The position numbers were made by a program, and so were the translations under genes. Under the pieces are notes generated by a model. The model did not search any database. It saw only the letters and a program-made list of their open reading frames with translations, and was not told the origin of the DNA. A stretch of 64,000 nt of DNA from Agelas oroides (Eukaryota; Porifera; Demospongiae; Agelasida; Agelasidae), in contig OX422184.1 of the NCBI GenBank assembly GCA_949130485.1, positions 3,204,336 to 3,268,335 of the forward strand, written 5' to 3'. Numbering within the stretch: the stretch's first letter is position 1; each line of letters begins with the position of its first letter. This document shows positions 33,265-45,700 of this stretch, piece by piece.

Positions 33265-33732
33265 GGTAGCTACAAGCAATATTGGAGGACATGGTTATTC
33301 CACTCGGTAGCATGTGAAGTCTGAAATGTGAGTCAAATCTTTCTAGCTACATGTGAAAATGCTTCACAATTAAGTGCACATCACTACGATGTGGTTTTTA
33401 AAAAAATAATAAAAAAAAATAAGGTGTTTTTGCTTAAAAATGAATTTCATGAACATTTTAAAAATTGAAAGTTGGGGTTTGCATCCTTCATAAAGTGGTG
33501 CTCTCTTACCTTGCAGAGAGTGTTCGGTAGTATAGGAAGCTGGTCAGATTGGAATCAAATTTTGTGGAACACAAATCAGGACACTGCGTGGAATGGAATA
33601 CGATTGGGCAACGTCTGCCCTGCATAAAAGTTACTATTCATCATCGTGTGGAAGAAGGAGGTTGTGTGAGGAGGAATCATTGTGGTCAAGTTACCGTATG
33701 AACAATCAGATATTGACTGTCTGTACTGGAAG

Positions 33733-36700
33733 ATGGTACGGGTCGGGCAAATTGCTGGGGGTGGTCGAAAGAAGCTCAAGGTTCGAGAGCTGGCCAAGGT
33801 CTCGCTGAAAGGATGTTGCGGAAAGGTGAAGAAGATCCGGGTTAGTAAACAGATGTTGAAGATCTACGTCTCCTGCTTCATCTCCCTGGTGAGAACTAAT
33901 ATATTAGTTGACAGGTTCGGAACTAGTGTAGGTAATGATCAAAGAGAAGGTTATCTGTTACCAACTTGAGCTTGGAAATTAACTTGCCGACGTTTCGACT
34001 GAATGCTCCAGTCGTCATCAGGGCGAAAACTTTTACCCTGATGACGACTGGAGCATTCAGTCGAAGTGTCGATTGGAGCATTCCGTCGAAATGTTGGCAA
34101 ATTGTTTTCCGAACTCAAGTTGGTAACAGATAACCTTCTCTTCATTTATGCAGAAGCCAACTGAGAAGCCACTGATAAGTGTAGGTAATGCACGTTTCAG
34201 TCTCTACCATTTAGTTACATGATACATTTGCTTCTTTTTTTTTTTAAGTTTCTACATTATACAGTAGGCCTGAGAAAATTATGCCTGAATAATTTTGAGA
34301 GAATATTAGCAAGCATTTGCATGCGGAAATAGGGGTGTGGGATAAAAATTGCAACCACCAGACTTTCACTTTGCTACATATGTGACTGCAAAAATGGCTG
34401 AGAGTTATATAGGTACAGCCAAGTTCTGCAGCATCTGAGTGTGTTCTTCTAATACTAAACTGTTTCAGATCACAGCAGGACTCAAGCCTGCAAAAATGTT
34501 CAGAGTCTGATTGCATGTTGATGAAAATAACAGCAAGATTTGCGTAACTCTGGACGCTTGATAGGAAGAAGGTGAAAAGCTAGTAGTTGCTTTGAGTTGA
34601 TCCTGAGGTCCATGGCTTGAGTTTACCTGTGCTCTGAGCACATAGATACGACCACCAGGCAACCATCAGCTTTCACAGTCCTTGATAATACATTCAGTAG
34701 CCTTGTTCCCAGGCTCTCCCCTCACCCTGATGAAAAATAAAAACCCTAACCCTCCGTTTCTATTTTTTGTCGGGGCGAGGGGAGAGCCTGGGAACGAGGT
34801 TACAATTTCAGTGACTGCTGGCTTTTTGCTTCTCTCTGATTGTCTCGTAATATCAAATCATACCACTTAGCAAAGTGACTAATTGTGCCACAAAAGTATC
34901 GCGGACAATAGTACTTCTCATCCAGTTAAGTTATATTCCAAGCAATGAATGCGCTAATAACTTACTGACACTCATGCTATCTCTCATTCCTTCCTTCCCC
35001 TTCCCCTTCTCCTTCTGCCTCTTCTCCTCCATCCTCTCTCCTCTCTTTTTCCTCCCTCCTCCTCCCTCCTCTGCTCATCCCTTCTTCCTCCTCCCACCAC
35101 CTTCATACTTCTCTTTTCTTTCCTCCTCCTCCCCTCTTCCTCCCTTCTCTCCTCCTTCCTCCTCTCTCCCCTCTCCCTCTTCCCTCCTTCCTCCCTCCTC
35201 CCTAGCTTGCCAGTGCCTTTGCCATCACAATGCTCTTCCCCTTCCTGCCCTTCATGGTGCAGTTTCTACGTCCTGAGCTGAAGGAAGACAAAGAGTCCAT
35301 AGGTGGGTGTAACCACGCTTTGTGCTTAGCCTCGTTCATCACAACTTTTGTAGTTTGAATGAATAGCTTTTCTTACTGCAAGTGACAAGACTGGGAATGA
35401 GGATAACTTTGACTTGTCCTTGTTCCAAGGCCTTCACTGCCTCAAGTATTTAAATGTCAGTTAGACAGAAGTTGGTACCCAGGGGGCAGTGCCTGACGAA
35501 GAAACTTGAAGGTCTTTCTTGTAATGTGCGTTTAAGTGGCTGGATTTCCACATCCTGATTGAAGATAAAGAATCTTGGTGGGTGTAGCTGATGCAAGCAT
35601 GCCTCTTGCTTAGTCTTCAGGCTTTCACCACAGCCTTTTTTTGTAATGTCCATTCAAGTTCTGGAGGCCAGAGTGTTTGGAAGGCAGAATGAATACAGCT
35701 TGTTTGGAAAACTGGTGACTGATCAGCATAAAATATTACAGTTCAGCACTTCACTCCCATGTGTCTACCTTCTGTTTACCTCACCTGACATCACCACATG
35801 TAGCAAGATCTTCCAGGTCTTTATTTTCGCGCTGGAGGGAATGAAGCTACTATTTCAGTGTTCCATGGGTCTAAGTTTTGTTTCCATAAAATGATTTGTA
35901 GCTTGTACATGCATATAACATATAACAAGGAATCAAACTATGTACCCTTGTATAAAGGCTACATGGGAGGCTCCTCCCATGTAGCCTTTATACAAGACGA
36001 GAATAACATCAATCACTTTTATAGGAAACACATAAAACGCACTGCATGTGATGCGTGTTGCATAGTGGGTGACTCATAATATCTAGGGAGGGTTTCGGAG
36101 AGATGTGGTTAATTGATTACAATAGTGACATATTGCTATTTATTTTGTCCACCAATAGGGAAGTATGCTGGTATTGTTGCATCGTCCATGTTTTTTGGAA
36201 GATTCTTCGGAAGGTGAGCTGCTCCTGATACATGGTAGCCTTGTTCCCAGGCCGTTCCCGCCTCCAGTTTTTGATCGCTTCCAGTATAAAAACGGAGGGG
36301 GAAGGCCTGGGAGAAAGAGTCACGTGCGTGACGTCAGGTAGACGTGAGGGGGGCGGTGCCCGATCATTGTAATTCACAAACTTTGCGTTGATCAGCCTCG
36401 AGTCTACCATACAACGAGCTGTATTGACACTGTCTTTCGAATGTTACAGTCTTACAAGAAGGATCTCGAGATTCTTCGTCAGGCACCGCCCCCCTCACGT
36501 CTACCCTCATGTCTACCTGACGTCACGCACGTGACTCTTTCTCCCAGGCCTTCCCCCTCCGTTTTTATACTGGAAGCGATCAAAAACTGGAGCCTCGAGT
36601 CTACCATAGTAGCCCAGGCCTGGGAACGAGGCTTCTGCTAGCATGGTAATTAAGACCTTTGTACTGTATTCATGACAGGTATAAGATTATTCATATCCAT

Positions 36701-39700
36701 GATGATATTCATACAAAACCCATACTCAAAACGTATGGTTTTTGCAGCACTATAAATAGTAGGATGTGACTTCTTCTACTGGCCCGTGCGGGCCAGTATA
36801 ATAAAAAACAACCAGCTAGCCACAAGCGTGGGTAGTACTAGTACTAGGAATCAATCATAATGTTGATATTGCCTACACCACAAAAATGTGGCAAACAAAC
36901 CCCAAAAAATTAGCTTAGGCACCCTTAGGAGGGTTGTCTAAGCTTTTTAGTCGAATGCATCATGCAGCAAGTGTGAGTGAGTTAGCTGTTTACTAAACTG
37001 GACAGTTTATTAACCGCATTTTAATGGCCTGGGAACAATGTAATAACAGTGTCCTATTGTTATAACTTTATTCATGATCAATTATTTTGATGATATAATT
37101 CATTGCTCACACTATTGCACTCCACAGTTTCTGTAAATCAGGCTGAGAGTTTCTTTTGCGGCTCTTCTTTTCTCCGAGACAAAATCTTAAATTGAAAGCT
37201 TCGATTTGAATATAGGCTCCTCCCCAGGCCCCACTCGAGAAATTGGGAAAAGGGCCTGCTCCCACTTGCAAAATTTCTCATATGTGTATTATGCGACAGC
37301 AGATGTCTTATGTACATGTGATCACATGATAGCCAGTTACTGTTGACAATGACGTTACAGAATCAGTGAACCTATCTTTGCAAGAAATGACTAGTGGCCT
37401 ATTCCGGGAGGCTACAGTGGTGGCCTATCAAGCATAAATGCGCCAATGTTTCTAAATTTTGTGATCTACGAAAAGTCTGGTAGCCTCAATCCCATTTTTA
37501 TACTTGGAAATGGATTCATCTACCCCAAATGAAGACTGCTTACTCAGCACATACAGGGGTTTTTATAAGTGTGACCTGGCCCTTTTCCCAATTTTTCGGG
37601 TGTGGCCTGGGGACGAGGCTTTATTGAATATGCCACCTGCTGTGGAGGAGGTTATGAAACATCCAGAATAAGTCCACTGCAGTGTGCATGCGCCTTGTTG
37701 CAACAACCTTGAACATATTAACATTTTTTGCAGTGGATAAATTTTCGTGTATTTTGTGAGTTAGCCTCCATTAACGAAATTGGAAACCATGAAAAGCAGA
37801 CTGTCCTTACACATGCTACATGTGTTAGTATGTGGTGCACGCACTGTGCTAGTGCGACGTACAAAATTACAACTGTGCAGCAAGCTTTTTCACACTGTGT
37901 AAAATATTATCACCATGGAAATTTCAGTGTATACAGTCTTTTTTATAAACTGCGGCAAGTTGTTTATCATGAGGTCATCTGGAAGTCTAAAACACACCTC
38001 AAAATGCTTCCAGTTTCCTAGAACTTGGTAAATGGTACTCTCTAAGATTGTGTCATCTTACTTAAAGTGATGAAATGATGTGAGTGTACAGGAATCATTG
38101 TATGTACTGTAAGTTACATGAAAATAGCAGTATCACAGATTGTACATCATTGAACATCATCTATTCTGTGGTTCCAAGGAAATTACAAGGCGGACTGGAT
38201 GTGACAAACAGAACTCCATTTTGTGGTGTGTATACTGTGAGAAATCACTTTTAGAGGATACCTTGGTTAATCCCTAGTTTCAGTTTCATATAACTAACCC
38301 TCCCCATCTCACCAAGGTAAAGTTGACTGGTAATAGGTAAATTATGTAGTCAGTTAGCGTCGTTCCCAGTCCTCATTCTACAGCTATTGTCACTTGCAGT
38401 ACAAATGGCATGGAGAAGGCCTGATGACCATTGTCAAGGTCACTCAAGTTACTTATTAAATTGTATTGTAGCTTCGTTCATGGGAATGAGACTGGAATTA
38501 TTTATGCAGCAGTAGGTATAGCTACCCATGATATTGATCAATAGCATACAAAAAGGAACAATCTGTGTGTGAAGTGTGAAGAACCAGTAGCAAGCTATTG
38601 TTAAAGTGACTTCAACACTAACCTCTGGAGCGGTTGGCTGCAGCTGGTCACGCTCCAGGTTCGTCATACAGCTCCTAGCACTCTGCTACTGTTAACTTTC
38701 ACTCTTAGTTCCACTTGAGTGTCCTTTTTCTTGTATTCTGTTCTTTTCATCTTTGTGTATATAAACATCAAGATAAATGTGACGGATTAGAACCTTGACT
38801 GATGTATTTACTGATGATTTGCTGTTTCATGTGTTAACTTTGGTAGAGCCCAGACTCCTGTCTAGACATTACTCATGCTAATCTAGAGGTGTGATTTTGG
38901 TGTTATATATACACGCTATGTCTTTGCTATAATAAGAGTTACTGTGAGCTGTCTTGAACCGTTAAGTGTGGTATCACTATCGCCTTTGGCTAGCTAGTGC
39001 GCTCAACTGGAGCAGAGCGGGCGTTACATGAACATTCTGCATGAGGTCCAGTCAGCTTGGTGCATTTACTTTGTGGTGTGGCAAGACATATTGAAGTTAT
39101 GTGTGTGTCAGACATCATGTGATAATTCTCACCAGGCCTCCTCCGCTCTGTTCGTACTGCAAGTGACGATAACTGTGGTGGAGGACTGGGAACGAGACTA
39201 CCACTTGCCAATGTGGGTGGGTGTCTGGGAATGAGAACACAAAATGTTTGGCATCACTTTCCCAGGCACACTGTCCTAGCCTCATTCCCAGGCCTTCCCT
39301 GGCTCCATTTTTTGATCACTTGCAGTATGCAAAAACTGCAAGCAATCAAAAACTGGAGGCGGGGAAAGCCTGGGAATGAGGCTACACTGTCCAGGTTCAA
39401 ATATTCCTTCCACTTTCAGCTTAGTTTGCTTGTTGCTGTTACTTTCAGCTATACACCTCTGCAGCACTTCCACTGCTACTGCTGGAGATATAGTTCAGTG
39501 CACGTAGCTAGACACCGTCTACTCTAGATTCATGAAATTTTCACTGTAGATAGATTTGTGCTCCCTTCTTTCTCCTGTGCCTGCAGCTAATTGTGTGGGC
39601 ACCTCCGTATCTGGTAATTAAGTGTATTCATAACAGTTGTAAGAGTATTCATATCCATGATGATATTCATACAAAACCCATACTCAAAATGCACGATATT

Positions 39701-42700
39701 TGCAGCACTATAAATAGGAGAGTGTGACTTATACTACTGGCCTACGGGCTATAGTTATAAAAAACAACCAACTGCCTTTAGGAGCGTTTCAACCGTTGTT
39801 ATGCGGTTGTAGATGAAGCCATGAATGAATGTTGACATTGCCTATACCACAAAAATGTGGCAAACACAACAAAACCCAAAAAATTTAGCTTAGGCACCCT
39901 TGGGAGGGTTGTCTAAGCTTTTTAGTCGAATGCATCATGCAGCAAGTGTGAGTGTGTTAGCTGTTCACTAAACTGGACAGTCTATTAGCCTAATTTTAAT
40001 GGCCTGGGAACAATGTAATAACAGTGTCCTATTTTTTATAACTTTATTCATGATCAATTATTCATTGTTACGACATAGTTCATTACTCACACCATATATG
40101 TACCATTGCACTCCACAGTTTCTGAAAATCAGGCTGAGAGTTTGTTTTGCGGCTCTTCTTTTCTCCAAAGATGCGAGACAAAATCTTAAATTGAAAGCTT
40201 CAATTTGAATATAGGCTCCTCCCCAGGCCCCACTCGAGAAATTGGGAAAAGGGCCCGCTCCCACTTGCAAAATTTCTCTATGTAGGGATGGCGGCGACGC
40301 GCAATATATGCAATACTTAAGCAAAAGCCGTATAACTTCACCACAAACACGCTAAAAGCTTATTTAAGCGCCCAGGCTTCCTCTTTGAGTGCCTTTGTGA
40401 TCAGCAAGATTCATATAAGTGGCCAAAAGCCATGCGGAAGACAGCTAAATGCAAAAAATGTGCGGTATTGAAAGTGCCATTTTTCATATTCTTCTTCTTC
40501 AGCCCACTATGTTCAAGAATGATATCTCGAAAACGGTTTAAGTACTCACCGTCATTGTAGCACGAAACTGATGCTTGTCACAGCGCGGAGCTCTACGACC
40601 ACTCAGCGTCTTCGTAGCTTCAAATTCACCCTGGTCAACAAAAGCCATTCACAACACACTGAGGCTGCTGTCCATTGCTTAGGACGCCATTTTCTAATTT
40701 TGTACGCATGCGCACACGAAGTCTCCTTCCCAGACCAAAAACCACGGTCATTGGTCTGGAAGCGAGAGTACACAAGCGAGCAGGCATGACTGGCATGGTC
40801 TTTTCCCCCGCAGCATTGGGCAAGGCTTATGAACATCACGTAGGTAAGGCGCTGCATTCAGCTGCCTACTTGTAGCTACACTAAAATAGCCTACTCACAG
40901 CTTTAGTGAACTGTAAAGCTAGGATGGTCAGTTGTCAGTATGATAGTTTTCTGTGCTGCAGCTGGTCAGTCGTGATTGACAACTGAATCATGAATTTGGC
41001 TTCACAAAGTTTGCTACGGAGAGTGGTTGGCCCTTTATCAGGTTATTACATGCCTGGAACCACTACTAAACTATCAACGCCGTTTCAAGTTCTTTCTGGT
41101 GTTGTGCATGGTTACACTTGACTTACACTAGGTCTAACTGTAACTGAGATTAACATCAAAAAAGTACAGAAACAAGACTTAAAATACATGTAAAAAGATG
41201 TAGGGATGGCATGCCAAAAAGTATGCAAACAAGGTAGGGATAATGCATGAAAGCAAAGGTCAACATATTGGCAAAGCCCCATCCCTACATCTTTTTCACA
41301 CTACAGTTAGACAATGCATGGGGGTCTTCCTAAAATGTACCATGAGTTCACAACCTTTACTGGCAGTTCATGGCTGTAGCCTCGTTCTCAGGCCATTTCC
41401 TCCTCCCACGTGGCCTGAGAATGAGGCTAGTATGACCCTCAGCTGTAGTGTTAAAAAGATGTAGGGATGGAGCTTTGCCAATATGTTGACCTTTGCTTTC
41501 ATGCATTATCCCTACCTTGTTTGCATACTTTTGGCATGCCATCCCTACATCTTTTTATATTTTTAATGTTTTTTAAGTCTTGTGTGTATTATGCAACAGC
41601 AGATGTCTTATGTACATGTGATCACATGATAGCCAGTTACTGTTGACAATGATGTTACAGAATCAGTGAACCGATCTTTGCAAGAAACGACTAGTGGCCA
41701 ATTTTGGGAGGCTACAGTGGTGGCATAAATGCACCAATGTTTCTAAATTTTGAGATCTACAAAAAGTCTGGTAGCCTCAATCCCATTTTTAAACAGTCTT
41801 GGAACGAGGCTACTAAGTTCACGTGATCAAAGTTTTAATTAATACTTGGAAATGGATTTGTCTACCCCAAACAAAGACTGCTTACTCAGCACATACAGGG
41901 ATTTTTATAAGTGTGACCTGGCCCTTTTCCCAATTTTTCGGGTGTGGCCTGTGGACGAGGCTATTGAATATGCCACCTGCTGTGGAGGAGGTTATGAAAC
42001 ATCTGGAATAAGTCCACTGCAGTGTGCATGTGCCTTGTTGCAACAACCTTGAACATATTGACATTTTTGCAGTGGATAAATTTTTGTGTATTTTGTGAGT
42101 TAGCCTCCATTAACGAAATTGGAAACCATGAAAAGCAGACTGTCCTTACACATGCTACATGTGTTAGTATGTGGTGCACGCACTGTGCTAGTGCGACGTA
42201 CAAAATTACAACTGTGCAGCAAGCTTTTTCACACTGTGTAAAATATTATCACCATGGAAATTTCAGTGTATACAGTCTTTTTTATAAACTGCGGCAAGTT
42301 GTTTATCATGAGGTCATCTGGAAGTCTAAAACACACCTCAAAATGCTTCCAGTTTCCTAAAACTTGGTAAATGGTACTCTCTAAGATTGTGTCATCTTAC
42401 TTAAAGTGATGAAATGATGTAACACCTTAATAGTGAAGTGAGTGTACAGGAATCATTGTATGTACTGTAAGTTACATGAAAATAGCAGTATCACAGATTG
42501 TACATCATTGAACATCATCTATTCTGTGGTTCCAAGGAAGTTACAAGACGGACTGGATGTGACAAACAGAACTCCATTTTGTGGTATCACATGCCACACG
42601 AGTACTGTATACTGTAAGAAATCACTTTTAGAGAGGATACCTTGGTTAATCCCTAGTTTCAGTTTCATATAACTAACCCTCCCCATCTCACCTCAAAAAA

Positions 42701-45700
42701 GTTGACTGGTAATAGGTAAATTATGTAGTCAGTTAGTGTCGTTCCCAGTCCTCATTCTACAGCTATCGTCACTTGCAGTACAAATGGCATGGAGAAGGCC
42801 TGGTGACCATTGTCAAGGTCACTCAAGTTACTTATTAAATTGTATTGTAGCTTCGTTCATGGTGTCCTGGGAATGAAGCTGGAATTATTATGCAGCAGTA
42901 GGTATAGCTACCCATGGTATTGATCAATAGCATACAAAAAGGAACAATCTGTGTGTGAAGTGTGAAGAACCAGTAGCAAGCTAGTGTTAAAGTGACTTCA
43001 ACACTAACCTCCGGAGTGGGTGGCTGCAGCTGGTCACGCTCCAGGTTCGTCATACAGCTCCTAGCACTCTGCTACTGTTAACTTTCACTCTTAGTTCCAC
43101 TTGAGTGTCCTTTTTCTTGTATTCTGTTCTTTTCATCTTTGTCTATATAAACATCAAGATAAACATTCTGCATGAGGTCCAGTCAGCTTGGTGCATTTAC
43201 TTTGTGGTGTAGCGAGACATATTGAAGTTATGTGTGTGTCAGACATCATGTGATAATTCTCACCAGGCCTCCTCCGCTCTGTTCGTACTGCAAGTGACGA
43301 TAACTGTGGTGGAGGACTGGGAACGAGACTACCACTTGCCAATGTGGGTGGGTGTCTGGGAATGAGAACACAAAACGCTTGGCATCACTTTCCCAGGCAC
43401 ACTGTCCTAGCCTCATTCCCAGGCCTTCCCTGGCTCCATTTTTTGATCGCTTGCAGTATGCAAAAACTGCAAGCAATCGAAAACTGGAGGCGGGGAAGGT
43501 CTGTGAATGAGGCTACACTGTCCAGGTTCAAATATTCCTTCCACTATCATCTCAGTTTGCTTGTTGCTGTTACTTTTCGCCACCGCTACTGCTAGAGATA
43601 TAACTCAATGCATGTAGCTAGATACCACCCACTCTGGATTAATAAAATTTCACTGTAGACAAGATTTTGTGCTCCCTTCTTGCTTCCAGTTTGAAAACAG
43701 GTATCAGGAACCTTAACCTCCTACAATGTAGCTCATTGCATAAGTAAGCAAGAGTTCTGAATGGCTTCTAAGTGTTCATTAGTAGCTAAGAGGCCTATAA
43801 CTAGTCTCGTACCCAAACCCCACCCTCTCACGAGGAGAAACGGTCTGGTGAACCAAGTTGAATTTCTTGGGCTAGCACACACTTTTTCAACAGTGTAGCC
43901 TAGCAATGTTTGCACAAAACCCACTCCAAAAAAGATACGGATACCTGAATAGAGATTTTAAAATCTTTACTGTTGTAAGGGAAGTGCCACGTAATAATTA
44001 CCAATCTCCCAGTCTAATTGGTTCTTACCACTACTGGGGAATAAGCCTAAGAAATTTGACTTCGTTCACCAGACTGTTTCTCGCCAGGAGTCACACACGG
44101 GCTGGGCACAAGAGTAACCTATAACAAGATTTGCGGTGCACGCGCTGTGCCGGCGTCAGTGTGCGGTGCACGCGCTGTGCCGGCGTTAGTGTGCGGTGCA
44201 CGCGCTGTGCTGGCGTTAGTGTGCGGTGCACCCGCTGTGCCGGCGTCAGTGCACCCGCTGTGAAAGTCAAAACACACCTTCCAGTTTCCTTAAATGGTAC
44301 TCTCTAAGATTGTGTCATCGTACTTGAAGTGATCAAATGACATCGTTGTAACACCTTAATATGACTTACCTGAGTGTACAGTAATCAATGGGGAATCCAC
44401 TATGAGTTACATGAGAATGAGTTACATGAGAATTTATAGCAGTATCACAGATTGTAGTTCTGTTTGAACATTATCTATTCCGTGGGTTCCAAGGAAAGTA
44501 CGAGACAGATTGGATGCGAAATATTTAACAGAACTCACTTTTGTGGCATCACATGCCACACTAGTGCTGTATACTGTAAATATGGTAGAAACCACTTTTA
44601 GAGAATACCTTGGTTAATATACCTTCCTCTTTAATCTAAGTTTGCTTGTTGCTGTTACTTTCAGCTATCTGCAGCACTGCCACTGCTACTGCTAGGGATT
44701 AGCCTCGTTCCCAGGCCCTCGCCCAGCTTCCCGTCGCTTGCAGTACGCTTAACTGTACATCAAGCGACAGGAAGCTGGGTGAGGGCCTGGGAACGAGGCT
44801 TGCTAGGGATATAGTTCAATGCATGTAGCTAGACACCACCCACTTAATACGTGATTCTGTGCTCCCTTCTTGTCTCCTATGCCTGCAGCTAATTGTGCGG
44901 GCACTTCCGTATCTGGTAATTAATTAAGGCCGGTTGTACTGTATTCATGACAGGTATAAGATTATTCATAGCCATGAGGATCAACCAAGAGCTCTTGCCA
45001 CAAAACCCATACACAAAGTGTATGGTATTTGCAGCACTATAAATAGGAGAGTGCGACATTTGCTAGTAGGCCTGCTGGCCAGGCCAACTATTGTGAAGAT
45101 ATTCACAGGTACAACTGCTGTACAGTCAGAATGGCACCCATACCACCAAAAATGTGGCAAAAACCAAAAACCCATCTTAGGCACCCTTGGGAGGGTTATC
45201 TAAGTCAGCCAACTGCTGTGAAGATATTCACAACGCTATCATGTGATAACAGTACCCTACTTTACAACTTTATTCACAATCAATTATTTATTGTTATGAG
45301 AGTAATATGACATTGTACTCTTGGCCATAAACACTCCACATTGAGAGTTTGTTTCACCAAAATGCAAGACAGATCTTGAATTGAAAGCTTTGGTTTGAGA
45401 CTATTGAATATACCACCTGCTGTGGAGGAGGTTATGAAACATCCCGGGAATAAGTCAACTGCAGTGTGCATGCACCTTGTTGCAACAAATTAGAAACCAT
45501 GAAAACCATGTTCTTACACATGCTACATGTGTTAGTATGTGGTGCACTGTACTAGTGCGACTTACAAGATTACAACTGTGCAAACCTTGTGCGTTTTTAC
45601 ACTGTGATATATTATCCTGTGAAAACTGCAGCAGGTTGTTTATCATTAGCCTCGTTCCCAGGCCTCCCCCGTTTTTTGTTCTTCGGTTGCGTTCAGTATA

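Larger units (their letters stand above)
40279..41580. mobile_element. 1.3-kb insertion present only in unit B
   Basis: It opens with TATGTAGGGATGG and closes just after CCATCCCTACATCTTTTT, so its ends are inverted TGTAGGGATGG. The left part (40284-40490) matches 17405-17625. The right part holds two facing copies of a 105-bp element and a snap-back at about 41377-41430. No protein was recognised. It is probably a composite of related non-autonomous elements. Confidence 0.7.
39613..43690. repeat. Tandem duplicate unit B, with insertion
   Basis: It repeats unit A in the same order and orientation. The match breaks at about 40279 and resumes at about 41580, where a 1.3-kb insertion sits. It also has about 50 extra bases near 41786-41840. 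Confidence 0.88.

Noticed and set aside
40603-40875. Overlapping frames on both strands inside the unit-B insertion
   Set aside because: They span a decayed snap-back piece (TCCCAGACC / GGTCTGGAAG) and match no protein family I know.
37728-42360. A 97-residue frame conserved in two copies (37728-38021 and 42022-42360)
   Set aside because: The copies are identical because the DNA was duplicated recently. No family resemblance is seen and the third copy is disrupted.
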